Assembly (NCBI RefSeq): GCF_900187565.1
Contig: NZ_FYED01000001.1
Span: 524,009 to 588,008, forward strand
DNA: 64,000 nucleotides
Direction of reading: 5' to 3'
DNA from: Pseudomonas sp. Irchel 3A7
GTDB taxonomy: Bacteria; Pseudomonadota; Gammaproteobacteria; Pseudomonadales; Pseudomonadaceae
Shown here: one piece after another, positions 35,273 through 43,523 of the stretch
Layout: the number at the start of each line of letters is the position of its first letter
How positions within the stretch are numbered: the first letter of the stretch is position 1
The notes under the pieces: generated by a model
What the model was told of the DNA's origin: nothing
Seen by the model: the letters and a program-made list of their open reading frames with translations, nothing else
Database searches by the model: none
Made by a program: the position numbers and the translations under genes

Positions 35273-37341
35273 AAAGGCGCTCCATCGATGCCATGGGGAA
35301 GCGGTTCTTCTTGCTCTGCGGAACCGACGAATTCGACGCCCGGCAACAGCGCCAGGCGCAAGCCGCTCAAGGCGTGCAGCAGGTGCAGGCGGGTTTGCTC
35401 GTCACCCGCGCCAGCGAGGGCGCGACGGGTGCGGTCAAGGGTCATCAGCAACGGACTCGGCGCCGGCAAGCGTTCACCGGCCTTGAGGCACGCCTTGAAG
35501 TATTTGCCGACCTCAGCCACCACCTGATGCAGCAGCGCCTGCGGCACGCCATCAACCCGTGGCGTATAGGCGAGCAGGTCCAGCAGATTCAGCACCACGC
35601 GCACTTCCCGCAGGGCGATGCCGGTGTCCTGGCCGGTCATGGCCAGGCGCGGCAAGTGCTGCATTAAGCGATCCAGTACCTGCACACCCAGGTGCCGGTG
35701 CTCGGCCAGCGTTGCCGGCTCGGTGAGGCTGACAATGTCGCGCCAGCTGAAACGGGTCAGGCGCTTGGCCGCCAGCTCGGCGCCGAATGGCCGGGCAACC
35801 AGGGTCCAAATGAACGCAAACAGCAGGCCGATGGGGCCTGCCAGGTTGGAATTGGCGAAGCTGAGGAAATCTGCGTCGTAGGCGCCCTGAATGCTGATGA
35901 AGGACGAAGTGTTGACCAGGGTCAAAAGCATCCCCAGGTAAAACTGCGGCTTGACCGTCAGGGTGCCGACGATGATGAACGGCACGGCGAACGCCAACAC
36001 CAGCATCGGGAAATCATGCAGGTTGGGCAGCACCAGAAACAGATACAGGCTGGCAAACAGTACCGACATCGCCGTCCAGAAAAAGAACCGGTAAATCTGC
36101 GGCGCCGGGTCGTCCATCGAAGCGAAGAAGCTGCACGCCACGGCGGCCAGGATCACCGCCGCGCCACCGTCAGTCCAGCCGAGCAAAATCCACAGTACCG
36201 ACGCGACAATGATCGCGGTGACGGTGGACGCCGCCGAATAAAGCATCAGGCCACGATCCAGAAACGGCGTCAGCCGCCCCAGCCGCCAATGGCGATACAC
36301 CGCACGCCAGCTGTCCTGGTTGTCACACTGGATGGCGATTTGCAGGCTGCGGCAGTCCTGCCATAGATCGATCCATTCGCCGAGGCGATACAGCGCGTTG
36401 GAAAACAGCAGCTGCTTGCGATCCTCCAGCGCCTGGGTACTGGGCTGCAAGGCTTCGAGCTGATGCTTCAACGCCTGCCAGCGGTCAATGTCGGCGTCTT
36501 TGTGCTGTAGCCAATCGGAAGTGGCGCCGAGCAGCGGCGCGAACTTGTCCACAAGCTCGGGTGTGCGCCGTTCGAGGGCGTAAAGCGCATCGTCAAGGGC
36601 ATCGATCACCGGCAGCAAGTGAATCATGCGCCCGCGCAATTCCTTGGTGTTGCGCACGGTTTGCGGACGCGCACCCTCGTGGGGCAACTGGCCGATCATC
36701 AATTCCAGGCTGTTGAAGGTCGCGACCATCGACGCGCGCAATCCGCTGACTTCATCCGGCTGCACGTTGCGGCTGAGAAAACGCAGACTGTAGGTCGATG
36801 CATCGGCAAACCATTTGCTCACCGAATCGTTGAACACCGGCGCCAGCCGCCGGGGCCAGAAGATCGCGCCGACCACCGCTGCGACGGCGATGCCCAGAAA
36901 GATTTCCTCGGTGCGCGCTTCCGCTACATCCCACACCGCCAAAGGGTTATCCACCACCGGCAATGCGATCAAGGGCAAGGTGTATCCGGCCAGCATCAAC
37001 GCGTAGTTGTTGGCAGTACGCAGATGCAAGGACAGGAACAGTAGCGTTCCCGTCCACAGGGCAATGACCAGCACCAGCACATAGGGGCTCTGGACGAACA
37101 TCGGCACGAAAAAAACGGCTGCAACAGCACCCAGCAAGGTACCGACCGCGCGGTACAGCGCCTTGGATGTGGTCGGGCCGAGAAACGGATTGGAAACGAT
37201 GTACACCGTGGCCATCGCCCAGTACGGACGCGGCATTTGCATGAGCAGGGCGATGTACAGCGCGATCATCGACGCCGCGAAGGTGCGCACGCCGTAGAAC
37301 CAGTCACGGGCCGGGGGCATGCCGGTAAAGAAACCGTTCAA
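35269..37341 (-). CDS. FUSC-family (AaeB-like) aromatic acid efflux pump
   Basis: Inner-membrane transporter of 690 residues. Two groups of membrane helices (about 20-175 and 365-520) are separated by a soluble helical segment, as in AaeB. Marks include YWAMATVYIVSNPFLGPTTSKALYRAVGTLLGAV and FWPRRLAPVFNDSVSKW. With the HlyD, DUF1656 and OMF genes it forms a tripartite exporter; hydroxylated aromatic acids are the known substrates of the E. coli relative. Confidence 0.88.
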   Translation of the reverse strand: MNGFFTGMPPARDWFYGVRTFAASMIALYIALLMQMPRPYWAMATVYIVSNPFLGPTTSKALYRAVGTLLGAVAAVFFVPMFVQSPYVLVLVIALWTGTLLFLSLHLRTANNYALMLAGYTLPLIALPVVDNPLAVWDVAEARTEEIFLGIAVAAVVGAIFWPRRLAPVFNDSVSKWFADASTYSLRFLSRNVQPDEVSGLRASMVATFNSLELMIGQLPHEGARPQTVRNTKELRGRMIHLLPVIDALDDALYALERRTPELVDKFAPLLGATSDWLQHKDADIDRWQALKHQLEALQPSTQALEDRKQLLFSNALYRLGEWIDLWQDCRSLQIAIQCDNQDSWRAVYRHWRLGRLTPFLDRGLMLYSAASTVTAIIVASVLWILLGWTDGGAAVILAAVACSFFASMDDPAPQIYRFFFWTAMSVLFASLYLFLVLPNLHDFPMLVLAFAVPFIIVGTLTVKPQFYLGMLLTLVNTSSFISIQGAYDADFLSFANSNLAGPIGLLFAFIWTLVARPFGAELAAKRLTRFSWRDIVSLTEPATLAEHRHLGVQVLDRLMQHLPRLAMTGQDTGIALREVRVVLNLLDLLAYTPRVDGVPQALLHQVVAEVGKYFKACLKAGERLPAPSPLLMTLDRTRRALAGAGDEQTRLHLLHALSGLRLALLPGVEFVGSAEQEEPLPHGIDGAPL

Positions 37342-37805
37342 GGGTGGGTCACCGGAAATGGACTGGCCGACTCGAAAGCCTTCAACACACGCAGCGCAGC
37401 TTCCAGATCACGCCGGTCGATGCCTTCCAGCGCTTCATTACGCAAACGCACCAGTTCGACCTCGACGGTTTGCACCAGCGTCCGTCCGCTGTCGGTGAGG
37501 CTCAGGCATTTGGCGCGGCGATCCTGAGCGTCTTCGGTGCGGCAGACATGACCGGCATGACACAGCTGGTCGAGCAGGCGCACCAGCGACGGACTCTCCA
37601 TCCCCGACGCCTGCGCCACCGCCACTTGCCGCACACCATCGCCCAAGCGTCCGATCATCAACAACGGGACCGCGCAGGCTTCGGAGATTCCATAGTTGAC
37701 CAGCGTCGTCTGGCAGATCTTCCGCCAATGCCGCGCGGCCACCACCATGGAGCTGCTGATGTTCATCTGGAGAGCGTCGAGGTTATTCGGCACGAGGGAA
37801 TGCAC
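37338..37805 (-). CDS. MarR-family regulator of the efflux operon
   Basis: A 155-residue winged-helix protein with QVAVAQASGMESPSLVRLLDQLCHAGHVCRTEDAQDRRAKCLSLTDSGR, the MarR DNA-binding segment and wing. First gene of the efflux operon, overlapping the FUSC gene by 4 bp. The GTG at 37805 has no clear ribosome binding site; ATG at 37766 is an alternative. An operator-like palindrome lies just upstream, so autorepression relieved by an aromatic ligand is likely. Confidence 0.85.
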   Translation of the reverse strand: MHSLVPNNLDALQMNISSSMVVAARHWRKICQTTLVNYGISEACAVPLLMIGRLGDGVRQVAVAQASGMESPSLVRLLDQLCHAGHVCRTEDAQDRRAKCLSLTDSGRTLVQTVEVELVRLRNEALEGIDRRDLEAALRVLKAFESASPFPVTHP

Positions 37806-37810
37806 ACACT

Positions 37811-37858
37811 GTTAGTTTGCTAACTATCAATATGGCATTGGAGAGGATTTTTCGTCAA
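37811..37858 (-). promoter_or_regulatory. marR-efflux promoter with operator palindrome
   Basis: The -35 TTGACG (37853-37858) and -10 CATATT (37829-37834) have an 18-bp spacing. The palindrome GTTAG-TTTG-CTAAC (37811-37824) covers the expected transcription start, a typical place for MarR repression. Confidence 0.6.
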
Positions 37859-37926
37859 GTTTTGAAACAAATTGGTGACCATCCGTCATTACCGCCCGAC
37901 CGTTGGCGAACCGATGTAATGAATTT

Positions 37927-37934
37927 GTATATAC
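37927..37934 (+). promoter_or_regulatory. Toxin-antitoxin promoter core/operator
   Basis: GTATATAC is a perfect palindrome inside a -10-like region (TGTATATACT), 32 bp before the antitoxin ATG. TTGGCG upstream may be the -35. Antitoxins of this type usually bind palindromes here to repress their own operon. Confidence 0.4.
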
Positions 37935-37965
37935 TTTTTCATCACATCCGTTCGGAGGCCAGGCC

Positions 37966-38244
37966 ATGTCAAAACAAGCCGTTTTTACGATGAAACTCGA
38001 ATCAGAATTGCGCGAACAGTTCATGGCCGAAGCAGAAGCGGCTCACCGGCCTGCCTCGCAAATTGTTCGGGAAATGATGCGTCAATTTGTTCAAACACAA
38101 CGAGAGTCACGTGAGTACGAAGCATTCCTGCAACGTAAAGTGGATATCGCTCGTGCTTCCATGCGCAAAGGTGACGGTCTGACGAATGAGGAAGTTGAAG
38201 CAGAGTTCGCCGCCAGGCGAGGAAGGGCAGCCATACAAGAATGA
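37966..38244 (+). CDS. ParD/CopG-type ribbon-helix-helix antitoxin
   Basis: A 92-residue protein. The N-terminal strand and helices (KQAVFTMKLESELREQFMAEAEAAHRPASQIVREMMRQFV) fit a ribbon-helix-helix DNA-binding domain. The C-terminal part, which would wrap the toxin, is charged. GGAGG precedes the ATG at 37966. The stop overlaps the toxin start by 4 bp. Confidence 0.85.
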   Translation: MSKQAVFTMKLESELREQFMAEAEAAHRPASQIVREMMRQFVQTQRESREYEAFLQRKVDIARASMRKGDGLTNEEVEAEFAARRGRAAIQE

Positions 38245-38522
38245 AAATAATCTGGACGAAGGAAGCAGCACAGGACCGTGCAGACATCTGGGATTACCTA
38301 CACACCGTTAACCCACAAGCGGCCATCGACATGGATAACCGCTTCAGCGATGCGATATCCAGACTTGTACAGAACCCCGGGAGTGGTCCTGCTGGAATCG
38401 TCTCAGGCACTCGCGAACTCATTCCGCACCAGAGTTATCGCATGATTTATCAACAGGAACTGGATGCAGTCTGGATACTTGCCTTGGTTCATACATCCCG
38501 ACAATGGCCTCCAGCGAACTAA
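38241..38522 (+). CDS. ParE/RelE-superfamily toxin
   Basis: A 93-residue protein with IIWTKEAAQDRADIWDYLHTVNPQAAIDMDNRF at the start and REL-containing GTRELIPHQSYRMIYQQELDAVWILALVHTSRQWP at the end, the ParE pattern. ParE proteins block gyrase; RelE relatives cut mRNA. The ParE-type ending (HTSRQWP) favours the first. Paired with the antitoxin upstream. Confidence 0.85.
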   Translation: MKIIWTKEAAQDRADIWDYLHTVNPQAAIDMDNRFSDAISRLVQNPGSGPAGIVSGTRELIPHQSYRMIYQQELDAVWILALVHTSRQWPPAN

Positions 38523-38526
38523 ACGC

Positions 38527-38772
38527 CTACACCCCCCGCCCCTTCCTCAGCATCACATCCAGTTGATCCACCACCTCGGCCCAATCGGCGTCATCCAGTA
38601 TTTCATTACGCAACAGATCTGCCTGACTTGGATTCCAGAAAAACGCATCTGCCAGATGCAGTTCCGGTTTGAGCGGTGAATGGGTGGCGATGAATTTGTC
38701 GATGCTTTCGGCGTCGTCCGGCAGGCCGAGTTGTTTGAACAGGGATGGGAGGCTGTGGGTTGGGTTTTCCAT
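38527..38772 (-). CDS. DUF2789 family protein
   Basis: An 81-residue protein with HSLPSLFKQLGLPDDAESIDKFIATHSPL and LADAFFWNPSQADLLRNEILDDADWAEVVDQLDVMLR, the DUF2789 pattern. AAGGAG precedes the ATG at 38772. The longer open frame upstream is only REP sequence. Function unknown. Confidence 0.85.
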   Translation of the reverse strand: MENPTHSLPSLFKQLGLPDDAESIDKFIATHSPLKPELHLADAFFWNPSQADLLRNEILDDADWAEVVDQLDVMLRKGRGV

Positions 38773-38814
38773 GTCTGACTCCTTCTTTCGTCGTGAGGTG
38801 ACTGCTTCGCAGTC

Positions 38815-38880
38815 ATTCGCGAGCAGGCTCGCTCCCACAAGAGAAACGCGATCCCCTGTGGGAGCGAGCCTGCTCGCGAA
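38815..38880. repeat. BIME (paired REP)
   Basis: TTCGCGAGCAGGCTCGCTCC and inverted copy, short spacer, immediately upstream of the DUF2789 gene. Confidence 0.88.
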
Positions 38881-38905
38881 TCGATGTCACAGGCGCTGCA
38901 AATAC

Positions 38906-39367
38906 TTAATAACTCAACTCCCGCACTTCCGCATGCGGCACCATTTTCAGGAAATCCGGCACGTTCATGTGCAGCAGATTGGTGTGGTTGCCGGCTTCCA
39001 GGTAGATGTCTTTCTGCCGGGTCAACAGCGGGTCGATGACCACGTCCAGTCCATAGGCTTCGCCCAGGGCAGGCACGGCGCCGCGTTCGCAATCGTCAAA
39101 CAGGTGCGGCAGGTTGCTTTCACGGGAGACTTGCCATTCACCGCTGCTGCGGACTTTGCTCAGGTCCAGATGACGGCTGGCGGGCAGCACAGCCATCAGG
39201 TAGTGCCCGTGGTGGTCGTCGAGGATTACGGATTTGGCCACCCGTTCGGCGGGAATGCCCGCCACACGCGCCGTTTCGAGGCTGCTGGCCGAGTGGGGAT
39301 GGGTGACGATGTCATAGTCGCATTGAGCCTTTTCCAGGCTTCTCTGCACGGTTCTTGCCATACGCAT
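38906..39367 (-). CDS. YbaK/ProX-type aminoacyl-tRNA editing domain protein
   Basis: A 153-residue free-standing editing domain. It shows ETARVAGIPAERVAKSVILDDHHGHYLMAVLPASRHLDLSKV, with the Lys in AKSVIL typical of YbaK-fold deacylases, and RGAVPALGEAYGLDVVIDPLL. Members hydrolyse mischarged tRNA such as Cys-tRNA(Pro) or Ala-tRNA(Pro); the substrate here is uncertain. GAGGTG precedes the ATG at 39367. Confidence 0.82.
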   Translation of the reverse strand: MRMARTVQRSLEKAQCDYDIVTHPHSASSLETARVAGIPAERVAKSVILDDHHGHYLMAVLPASRHLDLSKVRSSGEWQVSRESNLPHLFDDCERGAVPALGEAYGLDVVIDPLLTRQKDIYLEAGNHTNLLHMNVPDFLKMVPHAEVRELSY

Positions 39368-39564
39368 GATGCACCTCGGTGTCCGCAAAAACGCCTGGCG
39401 GACGATGGTTAACACTTTTTCTACGTACTCAAAGTCTAGGCCTGCCGGAACGATCCGGCGGGAAATCCGCCCATCGGACAGGTCGACAACTGAGCAAAAT
39501 TCATACAACTGACACGTCAACTAAACTGTATACAGAACCACCAGCGACTCTCCCGGAGGGTCAC

Positions 39565-40098
39565 GTGAATACGCGTTGTTGTGCCATTGCATTTCTGCTG
39601 GCCTTGAGCGGCTCCGCCTTCGCCGCGGACCCCGCCGGACTGCCGGCTCCCGACCCCATCGGCATCTGGCTGATTACCTTCGGCATCGCGTTTCTGATCG
39701 CCGAGGCCGCCCTGCCCAACTACGGCGTGATCGGCCTGGGCGGGATCGTGATGTTCGTGATCGGCGCCGTGATCCTGACCAATGCCGAATTACCCGTACC
39801 CTTGATGATTGGCTTGGGACTGATCAGTGCACTGCTGCTGATCTTCCTGCTGATCCGCGCCCTGAAAACCCGACCGCGCCAGACTGTCAGCGGCGATGCC
39901 GGACTGCTGGGCAGCGTGACGCCGGTGTTGTCATTGCAGGTCGGCGATACCTGTCACGGCTGGGTGCATTTGCAGGGCGAACGCTGGCAGGTGTCGAGCG
40001 CCAAGCCGCTGCAGATCGGGCAGCGGGTCCGGGTGGTGGCACGCAAGGGATTAATGCTGGAAGTGGCCGCGACTGACGCGGTATCGGTTGGAGAATAG
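39565..40098 (+). CDS. NfeD-like membrane protein
   Basis: A 177-residue protein. GTG start with CGGAGGG upstream, then a signal peptide ([15 protein letters not shown]). Three or four membrane helices ([39 protein letters not shown]) are followed by a C-terminal OB-fold ([32 protein letters not shown]). The N-terminal ClpP-like protease part of long NfeD proteins is missing. Pairs with the slipin gene 2 bp downstream. Confidence 0.88.
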   Translation: MNTRCCAIAFLLALSGSAFAADPAGLPAPDPIGIWLITFGIAFLIAEAALPNYGVIGLGGIVMFVIGAVILTNAELPVPLMIGLGLISALLLIFLLIRALKTRPRQTVSGDAGLLGSVTPVLSLQVGDTCHGWVHLQGERWQVSSAKPLQIGQRVRVVARKGLMLEVAATDAVSVGE

Positions 40099-40100
40099 TC

Positions 40101-40859
40101 ATGGGCTTACAGCTGGGTTTTGTCGCGCTCCTGTTATTGCTGATCGCATTGGCAGGCGCGACGTTTCGCATCCTGCGCGAATACGAGCGTGGGGTGGTGT
40201 TCCAGCTCGGACGCTTCTGGCAGGTCAAAGGCCCGGGCTTGATCCTGCTGATTCCGGTGATCCAGCAAATGGTCCGCGTCGATCTGCGCACCATCGTCCT
40301 CGACGTGCCAGCACAAGATGTGATCACCCGCGACAACGTATCGGTCAAGGTCAACGCTGTGCTGTACTTCCGCGTTCTCGATCCGCAAAAGGCAATCATC
40401 CAGGTCGAAGACTTTCTGATGGCCACCAGTCAATTGGCGCAAACCACCTTGCGCGCGGTGCTCGGTAAACACGAACTCGATGAACTGCTGGCCGAACGCG
40501 AACGACTGAACATCGACATCCAGCAAGTGCTCGACGCCCAGACCGATGCCTGGGGCATCAAGGTGGCCAACGTCGAAATCAAGCACGTGGACCTCAACGA
40601 ATCGATGATCCGCGCCATCGCCAGACAGGCCGAAGCGGAACGGGAACGCCGGGCCAAGGTGATCCATGCCGAAGGCGAATTGCAGGCCTCGGAAAAACTC
40701 ATGCAGGCCGCCGAAATGCTCGGTCGCCAGCCCGGCGCCATGCAGTTGCGTTACATGCAGACGCTGAGCTCGATTGCCGGCGACAAGAGTTCGACCATCG
40801 TCTTTCCATTGCCGATCGAGTTGCTCAAGGGCATGGCGGATTTGTCGGCCAAGCCTTGA
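40101..40859 (+). CDS. Slipin/stomatin-like SPFH protein
   Basis: A 252-residue protein with an N-terminal membrane segment ([19 protein letters not shown]), the SPFH domain ([63 protein letters not shown]) and a C-terminal coiled coil rich in Glu and Ala. Stomatin and NfeD genes usually occur as a pair and are thought to organise membrane microdomains. Converges with the next gene, with only 2 bp between stops. Confidence 0.92.
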   Translation: MGLQLGFVALLLLLIALAGATFRILREYERGVVFQLGRFWQVKGPGLILLIPVIQQMVRVDLRTIVLDVPAQDVITRDNVSVKVNAVLYFRVLDPQKAIIQVEDFLMATSQLAQTTLRAVLGKHELDELLAERERLNIDIQQVLDAQTDAWGIKVANVEIKHVDLNESMIRAIARQAEAERERRAKVIHAEGELQASEKLMQAAEMLGRQPGAMQLRYMQTLSSIAGDKSSTIVFPLPIELLKGMADLSAKP

Positions 40860-40861
40860 AC

Positions 40862-42433
40862 TCAACGCTGCGCGGCGAGCGGATAAACCGACTCCCATCC
40901 ACCACCCAGGGCCTTGTACAACCCTACCGCTGCCAGCGACACGCCGGTCGAACTCTCGACCCATTGCTCCTGGGTCGCCAGCAGCGCGCCTTGCACCGTA
41001 AGCACGTTGACGAAATCCACCACGCCTTCAACGTATTGCCGTTGCGCGGTTTGCAGGGCGATCCGGTTCTGGCGCACCGCTTCGGCCAGGCTGTCGCGAC
41101 GCAATTGGCTGGCGTTGTAGGCGCTCAGTTGGTCATCGATTTCATGCCAGGCCCGCAGCACGGTTTGCTGGTAGGCGATGGCCGCTTCCTGTTGCTGGGC
41201 TTCGCGCAGGTTCAGCACGCCGCGCAAGCGCCCACCGTCGAACAACGGCAGGGTGAATTGCGGGCCGATGCCGAAGGTACGCGAGCCCCACGAACCGAAA
41301 TCGCTCAGCTGCATGGCTTGCGAACCGACATTGCCCGACAGGGTAATGCGTGGATAGAAATCCCCCTTGGCCACGCCGATGCTCGCCGTTGCGGCATGCA
41401 GACGGGCCTCGGCCTGGCGGATGTCCGGGCGGCGCTCGGCCAGTTGCGACGGCAGGCCGATGGCAACCTGGCGCGGCGTCTGCGGCACCGGCGCGTCGGT
41501 GGATAGCTCGGCCGTCAGCGCCTGGGGCGGTTCACCCATCAACAGGCTCAAGGCGTTGATCAGTTGTGCCTGACGTTGTTCCAGCGCCGGCAGGCGCGAT
41601 TCGATGGCGGCGACTTGCGCGGCGGCTTCGGCGACGTCCAGATCCGTGGCGACACCATCGGCCAGGCGCAGCTGCGACAGCTTCAGACTGTGGCGAGCCA
41701 CCTCTAGATTCTGCTCGGTGACGGCCCGGGTGTTTTGCACACCGCGCAGTTGAATGTAGTCTTGGGCGGTTTCAGCGAGGACCGACAACAGCACACCGCG
41801 ACGGTCGTTTTCCGCGACTTCCAGTGTGGCGTCGGCGGCCTCGGTTTCGCGGCGCACCCGCCCCCAGAAATCCAGCTCCCAGGATGCAGAGAAACCGGCA
41901 TCCCAGAGGTTGAATGCGGAATTGCCGTTGTGCCCCGAGGGGTCCATCAAGCCTTCGCCGCTGTTGCGTTTACGGGCGTAGCTGCCTGTGGCGGCGGTCG
42001 TCGGGTAGCGGTCGGCGGTGACCACCTGGCGCACCGCGCGGCTTTGCTCCAGGCGACTGCTCGCCAGTTTCAGGTCGAGGTTATCGGTCAGGGCGCGCTG
42101 ACTCAGGGCCGATAGCTTCGGGTCGTTGAACACTTCCCACCAGCGTTCGCTCATCGCTTCATCGGTGGCTTGGCTAAGTGCGGCGCTTGAAGGTTTCGAC
42201 CACCCGGTGACTTGTTGGGCTTCGGGCTTCTTGAAGTCCGGGCCGACGGTGCAGGCTGAAAGACTCATGACCAGTAAGGCGCACAAGGTGAGTCGAGGCT
42301 GACGGCCTCTTCGCGAGCAGGCTCGCTCCCACAGGGGATCACCTTTTGAAAATAGATTGTGGTCAACGCACCGTCCCATTGTGGGAGCGAGCCTGCTCGC
42401 GAAAGCGTCAGACCCATCACCAAACATCTTCAT
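40862..42433 (-). CDS. Outer-membrane efflux lipoprotein with BIME-derived N-terminus
   Basis: TolC/NodT-type outer-membrane factor of 523 residues. The ATG at 42433 overlaps the upstream adaptor stop by 4 bp (ATGA), the coupling expected for an operon. Residues 10-44 are translated straight through a BIME (FASRLAPT, DPLWERACSRRG). The real signal follows (LTLCALLVMSLSAC, lipobox Cys61), and the mature part shows TVGPDFKKPEA, WWEVFNDPKLSALSQRAL and LDVAEAAAQVAAIESRLPALEQRQAQLINALSLLMG. The signal peptide is thus about 35 residues longer than usual. An internal ATG (codon 19) or TTG (codon 50) could be used instead. Confidence 0.82.
   Translation of the reverse strand: MKMFGDGSDAFASRLAPTMGRCVDHNLFSKGDPLWERACSRRGRQPRLTLCALLVMSLSACTVGPDFKKPEAQQVTGWSKPSSAALSQATDEAMSERWWEVFNDPKLSALSQRALTDNLDLKLASSRLEQSRAVRQVVTADRYPTTAATGSYARKRNSGEGLMDPSGHNGNSAFNLWDAGFSASWELDFWGRVRRETEAADATLEVAENDRRGVLLSVLAETAQDYIQLRGVQNTRAVTEQNLEVARHSLKLSQLRLADGVATDLDVAEAAAQVAAIESRLPALEQRQAQLINALSLLMGEPPQALTAELSTDAPVPQTPRQVAIGLPSQLAERRPDIRQAEARLHAATASIGVAKGDFYPRITLSGNVGSQAMQLSDFGSWGSRTFGIGPQFTLPLFDGGRLRGVLNLREAQQQEAAIAYQQTVLRAWHEIDDQLSAYNASQLRRDSLAEAVRQNRIALQTAQRQYVEGVVDFVNVLTVQGALLATQEQWVESSTGVSLAAVGLYKALGGGWESVYPLAAQR
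42310..42404. repeat. BIME inside the efflux lipoprotein coding sequence
   Basis: Two inverted REP arms (TTCGCGAGCAGGCTCGCTCC and TGGGAGCGAGCCTGCTCGCG) lie within the first 45 codons of the efflux lipoprotein gene. The open frame passes through both arms and the spacer without a stop. Confidence 0.9.
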
Positions 42434-43497
42434 CGCTGCGCAACCTCATGCTCGACGCCGGCGCTTGCGGTATCAATCCTCGCCTCCACCGACATACCCA
42501 CCCGCAACCGTTCGGCCAAGGGCTGCCCCGGCGCCAGCACGATCTTCACCGGAATCCGCTGCACGACCTTGGTGAAGTTACCGGTCGCGTTGTCCGGCTT
42601 GACCGAAGCGAAGGTCACTCCGGTAGCCGGTGCGATGCTCTCGACGCGCCCATTCAGCATTTCGCCGCCAAAGGTGTCGACGCTGACCTGGACGTTCTGC
42701 CCCGGCTGCACGTGGGTCAGTTGGGTTTCCTGAAAGTTGGCCACCACATAAGCCTGCGCCAGGGGCACCACAGCCAGCAGCTTGCTGCCCGGTGTGACAT
42801 AAGCGCCAACCCGCACCGCTCGCTCGCCGACCATGCCGTCCTGCGGCGCAGTAATCCGCGTGTAGGACAGCTCGTAACTGGCCATTTCCAGCTTCGCCTG
42901 CGCCCGCTTCAAGCCACCGTCAGCCCCGTCGCGCTGAGCCGTGAGGATGTCCACCTGTTTGCGTTCCGCCGCCAGCACCGCCGTGACATTGGTCAACCGG
43001 GCGCTGGCCTGATCGATGCGTGTGCGCGCCTGCTGCGCGTTCTGCACCGTACCGGCACCGACACCGGCGAGATGGTTGTAGCGATTGAGTTCATGCTCGG
43101 CGAAGGCCATCTCAGCCTTGGCCGACACCACCGCGGCTTGCGCCTGGGCAATCACCGACGCCTGGCGCTCAAGGGTGGCCTTGGCATTTTGCAATTGCGC
43201 CTGGGCCATCAGCGCTTCGGCTGCAGCCGCTTCGGCAGCGGCGCGTAGATCGCGATCATCGATCAGCGCCAGCAACTGCCCGGCCTGAACCTGCTGGTTG
43301 TCTTCCACCAGCACTTGCTTGATGAACCCGGCGACGCGCGGCACCACCAGCGTGTAATCCGCCGAGACATAAGCGTCATTGGTGCTTTGGTGCGTACGCT
43401 GGCCGAACAGGCCAGGCGCCAGCAGATAAATCAGCGCGCCCACCGCGATCACAACGGCAGCGCCCACGGCCACTTTTTGCTTGGATTGAGTCGTCAT
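42430..43497 (-). CDS. EmrA/HlyD-family periplasmic adaptor
   Basis: A 355-residue membrane-fusion protein. One N-terminal helix (VAVGAAVVIAVGALIYLLAPG), then the lipoyl-like motif VVPRVAGFIKQVLVEDNQQVQAGQLLALIDDRD, a long coiled-coil hairpin (about 75-200) and ITAPQDGMVGERAVRVGAYVTPGSKLLAVV. EmrA-type adaptors work with DHA2 exporters such as the one encoded 26 bp upstream. The ATG at 43497 is chosen by domain start. Confidence 0.9.
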   Translation of the reverse strand: MTTQSKQKVAVGAAVVIAVGALIYLLAPGLFGQRTHQSTNDAYVSADYTLVVPRVAGFIKQVLVEDNQQVQAGQLLALIDDRDLRAAAEAAAAEALMAQAQLQNAKATLERQASVIAQAQAAVVSAKAEMAFAEHELNRYNHLAGVGAGTVQNAQQARTRIDQASARLTNVTAVLAAERKQVDILTAQRDGADGGLKRAQAKLEMASYELSYTRITAPQDGMVGERAVRVGAYVTPGSKLLAVVPLAQAYVVANFQETQLTHVQPGQNVQVSVDTFGGEMLNGRVESIAPATGVTFASVKPDNATGNFTKVVQRIPVKIVLAPGQPLAERLRVGMSVEARIDTASAGVEHEVAQR

Positions 43498-43523
43498 AAA
43501 AACCTTCAGTTTCAGTGGAGCAT

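Noticed and set aside
38773..38838. N-terminal extensions such as VGASLLAN before several genes
   Set aside because: These are translations of REP arms that happen to be open. Real ribosome binding sites lie at internal starts. The one exception kept is the efflux lipoprotein at 42433, where the overlap with the upstream stop supports the early start.
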